The notes beneath the pieces were generated by a model. It did no database searches. It was not told where the DNA came from and saw only the letters and a program-made list of their open reading frames with translations. From NCBI GenBank assembly GCA_023053545.1, contig JAKZAN010000104.1, forward strand, positions 1-64,000: a DNA stretch of 64,000 nt, in the 5' to 3' direction. A program made the translations under genes and the position numbers. This document shows, in pieces, positions 24,613-35,501 of the stretch (position 1 is the stretch's first letter; each line of letters starts with the position of its first letter). The stretch comes from Lepidurus packardi. Taxonomy: Eukaryota; Arthropoda; Branchiopoda; Notostraca; Triopsidae.

Positions 24613-25543
24613 GAGATCCCCGTCTTTTAAGAACAATTTAAAAAAGTATGGCAATGTCCTTTGCGAAGGATGGATAAAACTTGTAGTCCTGTATACAATA
24701 ATCTTGTGCAGTCTACACCTCAAGTATTGATTATAGATTGGTCCACGAAATTGGTCTAGGATGCAGTTGATTACAGTTAGTTTATTAGCGGTACTTGGCA
24801 CCGGATATATGAATCCATAAATATCATCTCTGTCTAACTAAGTTTGAGGTTTTTTAATATTTTCCCTTTCATTGTGTTATCTTCTTGAATTTTGTGTCCT
24901 CTGATGTCAACTATTGCGATTCCATCTTCTAAAAAAACCCATGAATAGGTGTTTCTGTTTGGTGGGAATATCAGATCTGGACTGAGTTCATGAGTATTCT
25001 ATGTAGCCTCAAGCCCCTTTTCAAAAAATATTCATGAATACCTTATTATAATGTATAGCGATGAAGTAAATAGATATTTTAGTCGTGTATTTGGGGAACA
25101 GGCCATGAGGCAGCATGTATGACAAATTGCGATATGTTGACGAACAGAACAAATATGATATGACTACCCCCCTCAACTTTATGATGAACCCAAACAGTAC
25201 GAGCCCTAGAAAGTATGAAGCATAATTCGTGACTTGAGAATATTATTGGATATTGCCAATATGTATTTGTTAGACGATGTGCTTTTATTATGGATAGCAA
25301 TATACATATTTAGGGCACAGCATGAATATGATTATTTTTTTGTATTTTGCTTAGCTCAATATCGCCTCTACCCTTAACGACATTCAACTATAGGTATAAT
25401 CAGATATTATGATTTGTTTATAAGCATGAATAGACAGGACAATCAATTGTTCGTTAAATTACAATATTAAAAAGAAGAAGGGTCAGACTTAAATCTAATT
25501 AATTTTATTCAGAAACACCAGATTTCCAATCAACAGTCAGACT
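24613..25543. other. Long AT-rich spacer
   Basis: About 930 bases between paralogue B and the next likely gene. No frame with convincing protein character, no repeat unit and no RNA gene that I recognise. Confidence 0.4.
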
Positions 25544-25870
25544 TCAATAGTCAGCCACCAGGAGCTGTACTTTCGGAATCGCCCGATATTCGTTGATATC
25601 TATCCAGTCAGGCTGAGTCTGGGAAGCAGTGTTTGGAATGGGAGTGGATAAGATGATTGATCTCTTTGATAAGGTGGGGGATGACAATAGAATAGGGGGA
25701 TGCGGAAGTACCGAGAACTGGCAGAGCAATTCTGTTGAAGCATGTAGGGCTTTGACATCCATGAGATATGGTATATACCCATTTACTGAGGATTCCCCTT
25801 GGCCATAGCCAACATATTTCAGTTGCGTCGATAATATCCATAGTATCCATGCGATGAGTAAAAAATACAA
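25544..25870 (-). CDS. Small secreted or membrane-anchored hypothetical protein
   Basis: A 108-residue frame from ATG to TGA with no internal TAA/TAG. It begins with a hydrophobic stretch (MYFLLIAWILWILSTQ) that could be a signal peptide or anchor, followed by a Pro/Ser/Ile-rich body without recognised domains. It lies alone in an AT-rich accessory stretch, facing away from the membrane-protein gene downstream. The strong hydrophobic start is the main support; it could be a chance frame. Confidence 0.4.
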   Translation of the reverse strand: MYFLLIAWILWILSTQLKYVGYGQGESSVNGYIPYLMDVKALHASTELLCQFSVLPHPPILLSSPTLSKRSIILSTPIPNTASQTQPDWIDINEYRAIPKVQLLVADY

Positions 25871-26047
25871 TTCTTTTCTGATTGAATTAATTCCTCTTTT
25901 TCACATAAACACACGTAGTTTGACATATATATAATCAATAATATCATCATCGATCTGATAAAATAGAAGTAACAATAAAAACTACATCATATTTTATTTA
26001 TATATAAAAATATATATAACTGTGCCTATCTTATTCAGGCTTCTTCC

Positions 26048-28324
26048 ATGAACACTTCTCTCGATACTCTTAAGGAAAACATTGATCCTTTTATTGCTAA
26101 CCCCACCTGGACTGTACACAATCGTACTAACTTCACTACCTTCAAGACTCTCTTCCTCTCTGTCCTTATTGTCGTGTTCTCGGTCTACTACAAGTGGGGC
26201 TATGTACAACACCTCTGGCTCGATATCGAGTCACTCAACCAGCGTAAAACCACCAAGTCCTCAGTCGACTACTTCATCCAGAATCTAGTCATAGGTTTCT
26301 AGTTTGTACGCAGACCCACCTACCCTGCCAGTGGCACCTTCGACCCTGCTTTACATTTTTTCGCCTATTATGCTGATTTCGAGTTCGTTCCTATCAATCG
26401 GAACATCACTCGCCTTCCTTCTTGCCCCCACGGGTTCCCTCAAGCAGCCGAAGTCTGTATAGTGATCGAGAATAGCGAGTATGGAGTTAGTTCGCCAATA
26501 CCCAGATTCGTCGTCGACCGTGCCTACTAAAACACTATCAGAATGCGGACTTATTGGAAACGTGCCAACCACACCACCCTTCTAGAGCAAATATAGCCCT
26601 AAATCATGAGTTGGTAAATAAACGATTTCCTCGCTTGCAGCCATGTGTTAAAGGTTAGAATTGTTGAAATTACTCTCTATAACAGCTTGTCAACCAACCA
26701 GCCCCCCGAAATCCGGAAGGATCTCCAGCCAACAGGCGGCAACAACTACTACTTGGTCTGTGCTCCTGGACGTGCCTTCAAACAGGATCTGGCGATCTAT
26801 GGCACTCTTAAGGTGGAGTCAGTCACTTACACGCGGTATGATTTCAGTGTCATCCTGGGTGCCGTCGTTTCACAAATCCAACTGTGCGTGACTGTGTTAG
26901 CATTATTGATGGTGAGCTTTACAGTGCTCAACATGCAAATCGAGACCGTTCGAAGAGTCTACTACCATGCGAGACTGGGCGAGATAAAAATAAGTATTTG
27001 GTTTATGATGAAGTACTACATTTACAAGCTGTTGCTATTGCTGAACCTTAAGGAGTACGTATAGGGACGAGACACCTTACAAAGTCAAAAACTGATGAAG
27101 GTGTTCGTGGACTGCGCCCAATAGATACTCTCAGTGGAGAATATAGTGGCGAGAATCGAGAAACTTAAAATAATGAATAAAGACGTCCCTTCTAAACATA
27201 AAAATAGGAGATTAGGTCCTCGTAAATTCTTTATTCCCCAAAGAAGAAACATCTCCTTTAGCGAGAGCCACAAAATCAGCAAGTAACCCAAAAGTCGCAA
27301 GGTCTTTTAGCTGATCAAGCATTTAGATTTCAGTCCTACTCCTATTCAGTTCTACTGTCGAAGATCCTATAACACTTCCTACACCAGCATCTTTATTGCT
27401 CTCCTTAGCATAAGTGCTATGATAGCATGCGCCATCCTCCTCAAGCTCTTCAACACGGAACCATATGTGTCCTTCTAGAATCATATCAAAAGCACTAATA
27501 CCTACACTAGTAAAGGAATTAATCTGAAGTTGTTTAGCTATAAGAGTGGGGGGTTTTCGAGTGAGACCCGCATACCCAATACGATTGGTGATAGGTACTA
27601 CCATGTGACATTCGAAGAAATAGATGGCCATGGCAATGTTATCGGTACTCCTTCCGTATTGCAGGAATAGGATTGCCATCCTGACTACTACCTCTACAAA
27701 GGTTGGCTCACGAACATCAGCAACTACTGTATTAACATGACACTCGAGCAATAGCCTCCCAGAATGATGCGAATCAGAATCAACAATCTCGTTCCTGGTG
27801 GCATTCCGTACGCAGCTTGGTTCATCGACCAGCCTTTGTACGAAATCAATCAGAGTGATCCTCTTGGAAGATATGTCCAGACTCCGCGTCCTCTTGACAT
27901 CTTTCCTGGCACTCGGATGACGTTCGTGACTTATGCAAGCCAAACCTTTACGGGGTAGTCTAGGGCTGGGTTCTACTGGATGGTCTAGCCCCATTTATAC
28001 CCTAACCAGATCTAGATCATTTTTGGTCTCGACAGCATCTTCATGCTGCAGAGTAGCAAAGAGATCGGTATTTTCGACTTCATAACCAACGTATTCAACA
28101 TCAATATGCTCATGATCATGATCGCAGCAGGACTGGCAGGGCCTCTGAATGCCAGATTCGCAGTCTAGAAGCTACGGTAGTAACATAATGATAACGAGTC
28201 GAAAAAGAGTCTGGACGTGACTGTGCTGCTGGGGAGACTGTAGTATCTGGAGGTAGACAATCCTCTGAGGGACAGCAGTCCTTTTTTCAAGAAGGACCTG
28301 ACTGATAGTAGTTTGATTGAGTGA
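26048..28324 (+). CDS. Multi-pass membrane protein, intact tandem copy
   Basis: A 758-residue intronless protein with many in-frame TAA/TAG (Gln), stop TGA. Four hydrophobic segments: TLFLSVLIVVFSVYYKWGY (~33-52), VSQIQLCVTVLALLMVSFTV (~275-296), TSIFIALLSISAMIACAILL (~445-465) and INMLMIMIAAGLAGPLNA (~683-702). Each half reads as membrane segment, large ectodomain, membrane segment, suggesting an internal duplication. The ectodomains share TRIPNTI..YYHVTFEEIDG-like strands. I do not recognise a named family. A broken second copy lies at 29834-32112, and every segment aligns in order, which confirms this model. Confidence 0.8.
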
Positions 28325-29833
28325 TTGCAGTACTAAAAATGGATATTGATATTTTTTTACTGAAAACATGTGTCATAAAAATAAAATAGCCAATATATAT
28401 AAAGTACGGGGAGTTTCTAAAAGGGACCGTTGGGCATCCCCTCGGTTTTCCTGCTATTGAGTATATTTTATTTTCGATATGGGAGTAGTGGGATAGCAGC
28501 TAAAACAAGGTAACATTGCTTATGATATTCAGTTTTAGATTATCCATTGTGCTTACTATTTGCTACTGATTACTGTTTTTGCTCTTACTGATCATATTGG
28601 AGCTCTACCAAGCAGACACAAATCGAATAGTGGGTTTTAAAAGGTTCACAGGCAGGGAGGCAAGCAAGGACAACCATACACATACTTTTTGGAACATTAC
28701 TGGGTAAAGTATTCACGATCTAATGCTGTCGGAACACTCATCCAAACCACCACACCACAATCATATGCTTCTCAGAGTTTATTCAGCCATATGAAATGCC
28801 TATTGTTTATATCTTCGATACGCTAATGTGCTATTGGCGTCCCTTGTCAGACCAAACCCGGGTACAACTTTGTTGTTTTTGGCGGGCCTTGGAGTTTGTT
28901 GATCAAATTGAGCTAAACTATATGATGCTGAAGCCCAGGTTGTGGGTGTGCTTTGCCGACCGTAACACTATCTGCATTATTTTGAATATGCAAGGCAAGC
29001 ATTCGTCAACATATCCAAATATACACACTTCTTCTATTATCGTTTATCTCTCCCTTAATCGGAAGAGAGTTGACAACATACATATATATATATTGGATAT
29101 ATATATATATAGTGTTCCTTAGTTTTCTGAAAAATACAGTCCTCACCTTTATTTTTGATAGGTGGTGTTTTTCTAAAATGACAATTCCCAATTCTAAGTG
29201 TTGATTGTACTGCACCCAGCAGTCGAATGCAACACTCGAAAAAATGCATACCCCTGTCTAACAATTCCGATGATATCGTTAGTTGGCATCGATATGAACA
29301 TTGGGTCCAGCCCAAGCTAAAATCATCGCGCAATCCAAGTTTGCGTGATCTCCTGAGGACCATCCAGACTGCCTACTCTTCCCCCCTGCCATTTCTAAAT
29401 ATTTTGCTAAATAATTGTTGATTTGGTAAAATGGTTTGGGTGTGTTTCCTGATGCCATAAGATTTGTTTGATATGTTTCTGTCGCATCCAGTTTTTGAAT
29501 TAAACTTAAGAATATATAAAAGAGTGTTTGGGTTATGGACGTTACATATTCTTTTCTTTCCTTTTTAAACAAACGTACATTTATGTTCTACATAGAAAAA
29601 CACCACGGCATGTTGCCCTTCTATTTCTGTTCTTAAATCCTCAGTTTCTAAAACAGACCAATGTTCTGTCCATACAACAAACATAACCCCCCTCCTAAAA
29701 CCTATACAAGAATAATGAGATATAATTTGTTTTTTCCATAAAAATAAAAACATAATACATTTCCACACTCATTTTAAAAATATATAAAGTTTTCTGAATC
29801 ACTCTCTCTCTCTTTTTACACAATTCTTCTATT
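28325..29833. other. Spacer between the two membrane-protein copies
   Basis: About 1.5 kb of AT-rich DNA with a TATATATA tract near 29083-29111. A minus-strand frame at 29006-29572 stays open for 188 codons under code 6, but it runs through the TA tract and has no recognisable features, so I do not call it a gene. No repeat flanking the duplicated genes was evident by eye. Confidence 0.4.
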
Positions 29834-32112
29834 ATGAGCCACTGCCTTGATACCGTCAAATAGGACATTGATATCTTCAGGACCAACCCTCCTTGGACCA
29901 TCACCCGTCGCAACAAGTTCACTACCTTCAAGACCCTCTTCCTCACTCTCCTTATCGTCGTATTCTCGGTCTACTACAAGTGGGGCTACATCCAACACCT
30001 CTGGATCGACGATGCTCTTCTCAACCAACGCAAGTCGACCAAGTCTGCTGTCGACTACTTCATCCAGAATATCGTCATTGGTTTTTAGTTTGTCCGTCTA
30101 CCGACCTATCCCGCTAATGGTGCTTTCGACCCCGCTACACATTGGTTTACTTACTATGCTGATTTTGAATACAAAAGTATCAATAGAAACCATCACCATG
30201 GCTCTCTTCATGTCCACACGGACTACCCTAAGGAAGCAGAAGTCTGCATCATCATCGAAGACAGTGAGTATGGTTTGGCCTCACCCATTCCCCGGTTTGT
30301 CATTGACGGTGCGTATGAGGACCTCTATAAGAATGAAGACTTACTGGAAGAATCCTAACTTTACCACCCTTCTAAGACAAATCGAACCCTAATTCATGAG
30401 TTGGTAGATCAAAGATGCTCTCCCTTTTAGCCATGTATTGAATGTCAAAATCGTTTAAGTTACCCTTTATAACAGTCCTATCTATTAACCAGCCACCTGA
30501 GGTCCGAAAAGCTTTACAGCCTTTAGGGGGGCAACAACTTCTAACGTAGTCAACGTCCCTAAACGTACCTTCAAACAAGACTTGGGAATCTACGGGACTC
30601 TGAAGGTTGAGTCAGTCACTTTCACACGATATGATTTCAGTGTCATTTTGGGAGCAGTGGTCTCCCAAATCCAGCTCTGTGTGACTATTCTTGCTCTTTT
30701 CGTAATCTGCTTCACGGCCCACGAGATGAACCTGAAGACAATCCGAAGAGGTCTACTATCATCCAAACTTAAACAACATATAAATCAGTACCTGGTTCAT
30801 GCTCAAATACTACATTTATAAGCTTCTGGTACGGCTATGCCTAAAGAAGTGCTTGAAGAACTTCTCTCTGTTCGTAGATCAACAGATAATGTGCATGGTC
30901 ATAGCCTGCAATGAAGAGGTTCTGTCGGTGGAAAACATCCTTTCGAGAATCTAGAAAATTAAGCAACGCAAAAAGACCATATCTGTAATGCATATAGAGT
31001 AAGTCGGTCTTAAAAATTCAATGTCACCCAGAAGGTTTGTATCCTTTACTGAGGCTCATAAGATTAGCAAGTAGCCGAGGAGTCACAAGGCGTTGGAATT
31101 GATAAAATACTTAGATTTCAACCCTGCCCGGATCGAGTTCCACTGTCAGAAATCTTATAGCTCCTCGTATACCAGCATCTTCATCACTCTTCTCGGAGCC
31201 GTAGCCATGGTCGCAGGCATTTATTTCCTGCAACTCTACAAAATGGACCCTTACATCGAATACCAAAACCATATTAGAGCCATCAATGGCTACAAAAGCC
31301 AGGGTCTTTATCTCAAGCTCTTCAGTTTCCGCACCGGTGTCTATAACGACCAAACACGCATACCTAACTCCATTGCCAAAAACTATTACAAGCTCACTTT
31401 CGAAGAAATCGATGGTAATGGTAATGTGATTGGTAGTCCATCAGTCCTGGAAGAGGGAGAACTGCCACATGTCAGACTACAGGTACAAAGGGTCGCTCAC
31501 AACCAGCACCAACTATTGTGTCAACATGACTATCGACCAGAATCCTGTGAGGATGATGCGAATCAGAATCAACAATAAGGTGCCTGGAGGTATTCCTTAT
31601 TCATCTTGGGCGATCGACCAGCCTTTGTTCGAAATCAACCAGAGTGATCCACAACGTCGGTATGTCCAGTCGTCCACGTCCTCTGGACATGTTTCCTAAT
31701 TCTCGAGGAAACTTTATAATCATTTCCAGCCAGACCATCAGTGGCTAGTCTTTGTCAGGTTTCTACTGGACTGCCGAAGCCCACCTGTTTCCTGAACAGA
31801 GGGAGATCGTCTTCGCAATGGAAAGCATCCTCTTGTTGCAGAAGAAAAAAGAAGTGAGTATATTCGACTTCATGACGAATGTCTTCAACATCAACATGAT
31901 TGTAGTTGTGGTAATCGCAGGAATCGCAGGTCCTATCAACGCCCAATATGCCCTTAAGAGATTGAAGGAGAAGTATGGCGGGAGACTGCCGAAGAAAGGA
32001 CCTGGACATGGTCGTGCTGCTGAACTGCCTCTAGCATCTGTAGGCACAGGAGTCTGACGAGAACGGGGTGTTCTACAAGAAAGCTCTGGCTGACAGTCTA
32101 CACCTGGAATGA
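29834..32112 (+). pseudogene. Frame-broken tandem copy of the membrane protein
   Basis: Collinear with the gene at 26048-28324 from start (MSHCLDTVKQDIDIF) to TGA at 32110. All four membrane segments are present: LFLTLLIVVFSVYYKWGY, VSQIQLCVTILALFVICFTA, SIFITLLGAVAMVAGIYFL and MIVVVVIAGIAGPINA. The frame changes at about 30322, 30470, 30525, 30750, 31450, 31680 and 32000, almost always by one extra base relative to the intact copy (e.g. GAGGTC for GAGTC near 30750). No GT-AG introns explain these. Between breaks the protein sequence is well kept, including in-frame TAG/TAA as Gln. I call it a pseudogene. Assembly indels or recoding are alternatives. Confidence 0.65.
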
Positions 32113-32769
32113 TGGTGAGACAAGTGTTGGAGGAAGAGAGACAGACTTTAATGATTCTTTATAATGTCCGAACAAACTCGCTATAGGATGATTAAATATA
32201 TCATTAAATGTATCCATATGGGGGGGGGCTCTTGATAGAGATGTAATAAAAATATATAAACTCATGGCTATATTATCATGATGGGGTTGGGGTTGGGGTT
32301 GGGGTTTGCATTTACGTCTAACTTTATATTTTGTCCTTACGAGTCGGTCTCTGTTTGCTACTCGTATGAAGTACCATAGATAGTACAATGATATTTTATT
32401 CAACATTGTACCCTTGCGATTTGGCTAATGATCCACGGGACTCTTCATACCTTCATTCCATGAAATCCTATTTATTTATCAGTCCTTTGCCAATCATTCC
32501 ACAAATATTAGATCGGTTTGTTTCATAGATGAGTTGCGGGGATCTCAACTGTTCATTTGTAGGCGAGAATACACAACCCTTCCCAAAAAGAAAAAGACCC
32601 TTAGCCGAGATACATCTTTTAATAGTCACTGTATGTAAAACATGATGAAGAGTCAGTATTCATTAAGGTATTACTCGATTTTCAGACCTGACCTATGTTT
32701 TTTTAATTTGATTTTTTGAACTTTAGCTAGAAACAATAAATACATACATTTTGTCACTTTCCCACTGTT
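32113..32769. other. Spacer with G run and internal telomere repeats
   Basis: About 660 bases between the broken membrane-protein copy and the SAS-4-like gene. It contains a G run of about nine at 32220-32228 and the GGGGTT block listed separately. No gene was recognised. Confidence 0.5.
32283..32306 (+). repeat. Interstitial telomere-type repeat (GGGGTT)4
   Basis: Four perfect GGGGTT units, the complement of the CCCCAA telomere at position 1 and in right-end orientation. They lie in non-coding DNA about 170 bases past the broken membrane-protein copy. This could be a relic of a chromosome end or a binding site for a telomere-repeat-binding factor. Confidence 0.9.
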
Positions 32770-35298
32770 ATGGCTGATAAACCTAAAAGAGAGTTTCTGA
32801 AGAGGGGTACCCGGCAGTTCCTCTCCAATGCTACAGTCCGTTCCCAAGCCAACAAACCCAAAATCCATGACTTCGCTCTCGATGACCCTGACTATGAACA
32901 ACCCATGGCTCCTCCTCCTCCCAAGAAAACAACTATCAACCGTTAATCACCAAGTCGTGCCCGTCCCTCTCCAGCACCTGCATTCTCATCCGCGAATACA
33001 GCATCAGACAAGTATGCCAACAAAAAGGAACCGGCTAACTACATGAAAAATGACTCGACTGCAGATGTAGTTCGAAAAATTGAGCAGTACAAAAATACAG
33101 TGAAGGAAGACGATGACATGGAGTTCGAAGTCAAAAGACCCAATAATAACAATCAGGGACAATCAAGTCGTAGGCCGCCTGCGAATGCATCTTCGAAGAG
33201 AGTAGAGGAGTACAATGTCGGGGAGGAGAGTACTAACAACCTGGACAAATACCTACGCAAGAAGAAGCCTGGAGTAACTCCTAGTGCTCCTAGTGGGGGT
33301 GCTGTCGATCCGAAGAAGAGCAGAGACAGTACAAAGAATACATCTAATCAGAAACTGAGTTATTAGTTCAATGATGAAGAAGACTACTCGGTCAGTTTGA
33401 GCAAGAAGAATAGCAAGGAGACTAAGAATGCCAACGATAACCAATACTCGGGAAGCAAGAAGTCATCGATCTCCCCTGCTATGAATCCTTACTCCGTCAA
33501 GAGACAACAACCGATGTCCGAGGAAATAATGCAAGAGCAGAGATATCCTCCGAAACCCACCACGAACTTGGGTAGAAAACCTCACCAGTACAGAGACAGC
33601 GATAGTGACAATGAATACCCGAGAAAGACCGATGAAATTGAAGTCAAAGACGATATTTATGAAGATGACGAGGAAGAAAATCCCCAGCAGGATCCCTTCG
33701 ATACGTTCGGCCAACACGGAAACTATGCCAACCAACTACATAAGCAAGCGAAGAAAGGCGACAACAAAAAAGACGAAGACCGATAGTCAGAGTACCACTT
33801 CAATGATGAAGAGGAATGGGAGGCACCCGTAACCCGCAAGAAAGAATAAAGGATCATCAAGGAGCTCAAATAGAACAAGGACAAACTCTATAGACAGATC
33901 TAGCAAGAAAAAGAAAGAGACTATCCAGTGGAAGAACCAAACCAGCCTTACCGATCCTCGATCGTGGAGAAGATGTTTATGGGCAACGACAAGAAGAAAG
34001 AACAAAAAGTAAATATCAAATCAGGGCCAAGTGCGCCTATTACTATCGATACGGTGCCGGAAGAAGTCAAGTTACAGATCATTCAGCAGGGGATGGCTGA
34101 CATGAAGACCAAACTGGAGGATAAAATCAAGGCATTAGGAGTGAAGAGTTCGGAAATAGAAAGGGTGAAACATAGTTATGAGGAGGCGAAAAGGGATCTA
34201 GAAAAGGAACGAAAGGAGTTTGAAAAGTAAATGGAAATCAAAAGACAGGAGTTCGAAGAAAATATGAAAGAGGAAAGAAACAAAATAGCAAAGGATAAGA
34301 AGGTGATCAAAGAGAGTCTCGAAAATAGGTATACTCGTAAGGAAAAGCAGGAAATAGAAGACTTGAGGAAGGAACTGGAGGAGGCACGCGAGGACAAGAA
34401 GAAGACAGAAGCCAAATGGAGGGCCGAAAACGTCAGGCTCAGAAAGCTCCTCGAATAGGAGACAGGCAAGAACAAAGAGCTGCAGGACTACATACGGACT
34501 ATTGAGATAGCCAAGGCCCAGGAAAAGACTCAAGTCGCACAGGCAACCACCCAACCAAGGCAGCCCCCAGCTAATAACGTGTACGCAGCTCCTAGAACCC
34601 AGGCCCCAATCGTACAACCAGTCCGACCCCCAATAGCCCCCGAGATCCCAACGACGGACAACACAATTTTACGAATGGTGCAGGACGACTTTAGTCTTTT
34701 CCGAGTTGATGAAGCAAATGTACAAACTTCGATCACAACCAGCACTATAAGTACTATCGAGCCCACAAGGATGACCCTGCAGAACTGGAATCAGAGAAGG
34801 CAGAGTCTGACCGTGTGAAAAGAACCTACACGAATGGGAAGGTGGAACACGAGTATTACAAGAAGTACATTAAAGAGGTTTTCCCTAATAAGTTTTCGAT
34901 TGTGCATCATGTGAATGGCGATGTGAAGCAAACCCTACCCGAAGGAGTAGTGGTGTATTATGATAGTCACACCGAGATCGTGGAGTATACCATCAACCCC
35001 AACAAAAAGGTAACCCATTCTATTTAATAGCTCACTCTATTATCATAAAAAATAGATATTTTACTTCAAAAAGGAGGACCAGGTGGAACTGATAGTGGAG
35101 GACGAAAGGGGAGGACGGTTCCATGAAGTATTCGACGGTAGGACCCTTAGCAGGACATACCCGGATGGCCGCAAATAAGTAGTCAAGACATAGTCGAACG
35201 AGCGGGACATCTATAAACCTGGAGGAGTGCATGTGAGTTACAATAACAACGGCAAACAGGTGAGTTACCCGAAATCTTTAAAAAATAACTTCATCTGA
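32770..35298 (+). CDS. SAS4: Centriole assembly protein, SAS-4/CPAP (CENPJ) family
   Basis: An 819-residue product. The N-terminal two thirds are polar and disordered, then a long charged coiled coil (~430-570), then a C-terminal TCP10/G-box beta domain with the alternating pattern typical of CPAP (RTYTNGKVEHEYY; FSIVHHVNGDVKQTLPEGVV; HEVFDGRTLSRTYPDGRK). CPAP/SAS-4 binds tubulin and STIL/Ana2 and sets centriole wall growth, so in a ciliate it should serve basal-body assembly. Two introns keep this domain in frame: 34720-34742 (23 nt) and 35010-35055 (46 nt). Both joins are phase 0 and restore family-like sequence. Numerous in-frame TAG/TAA are read as Gln. Stop TGA. Confidence 0.8.
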
Positions 35299-35501
35299 CG
35301 GCGCACACAATTAATAATAAATTAGCATATTCACCTGTTTTCTCCTATAAAATACTTATATAACATAGTTAGGGGGGGGTTATCAGATGATTCCTTGATT
35401 TTTTATGGTTTTTTTGAGCGACCCTTTGCTATCATTTTAAAATTACAACAAATACACTAAGGATCTCCTTCAAAATTCATTTTATCCACTCCTCAATCCC
35501 T

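Noticed and set aside
25079-25300. 73-codon minus-strand frame
   Set aside because: Ends at TAA, not TGA, and has no protein-like character beyond composition.
29006-29572. 188-codon minus-strand frame
   Set aside because: It crosses a TATATA tract, has no recognisable motif, and with only TGA as stop a frame this long is not unlikely by chance.
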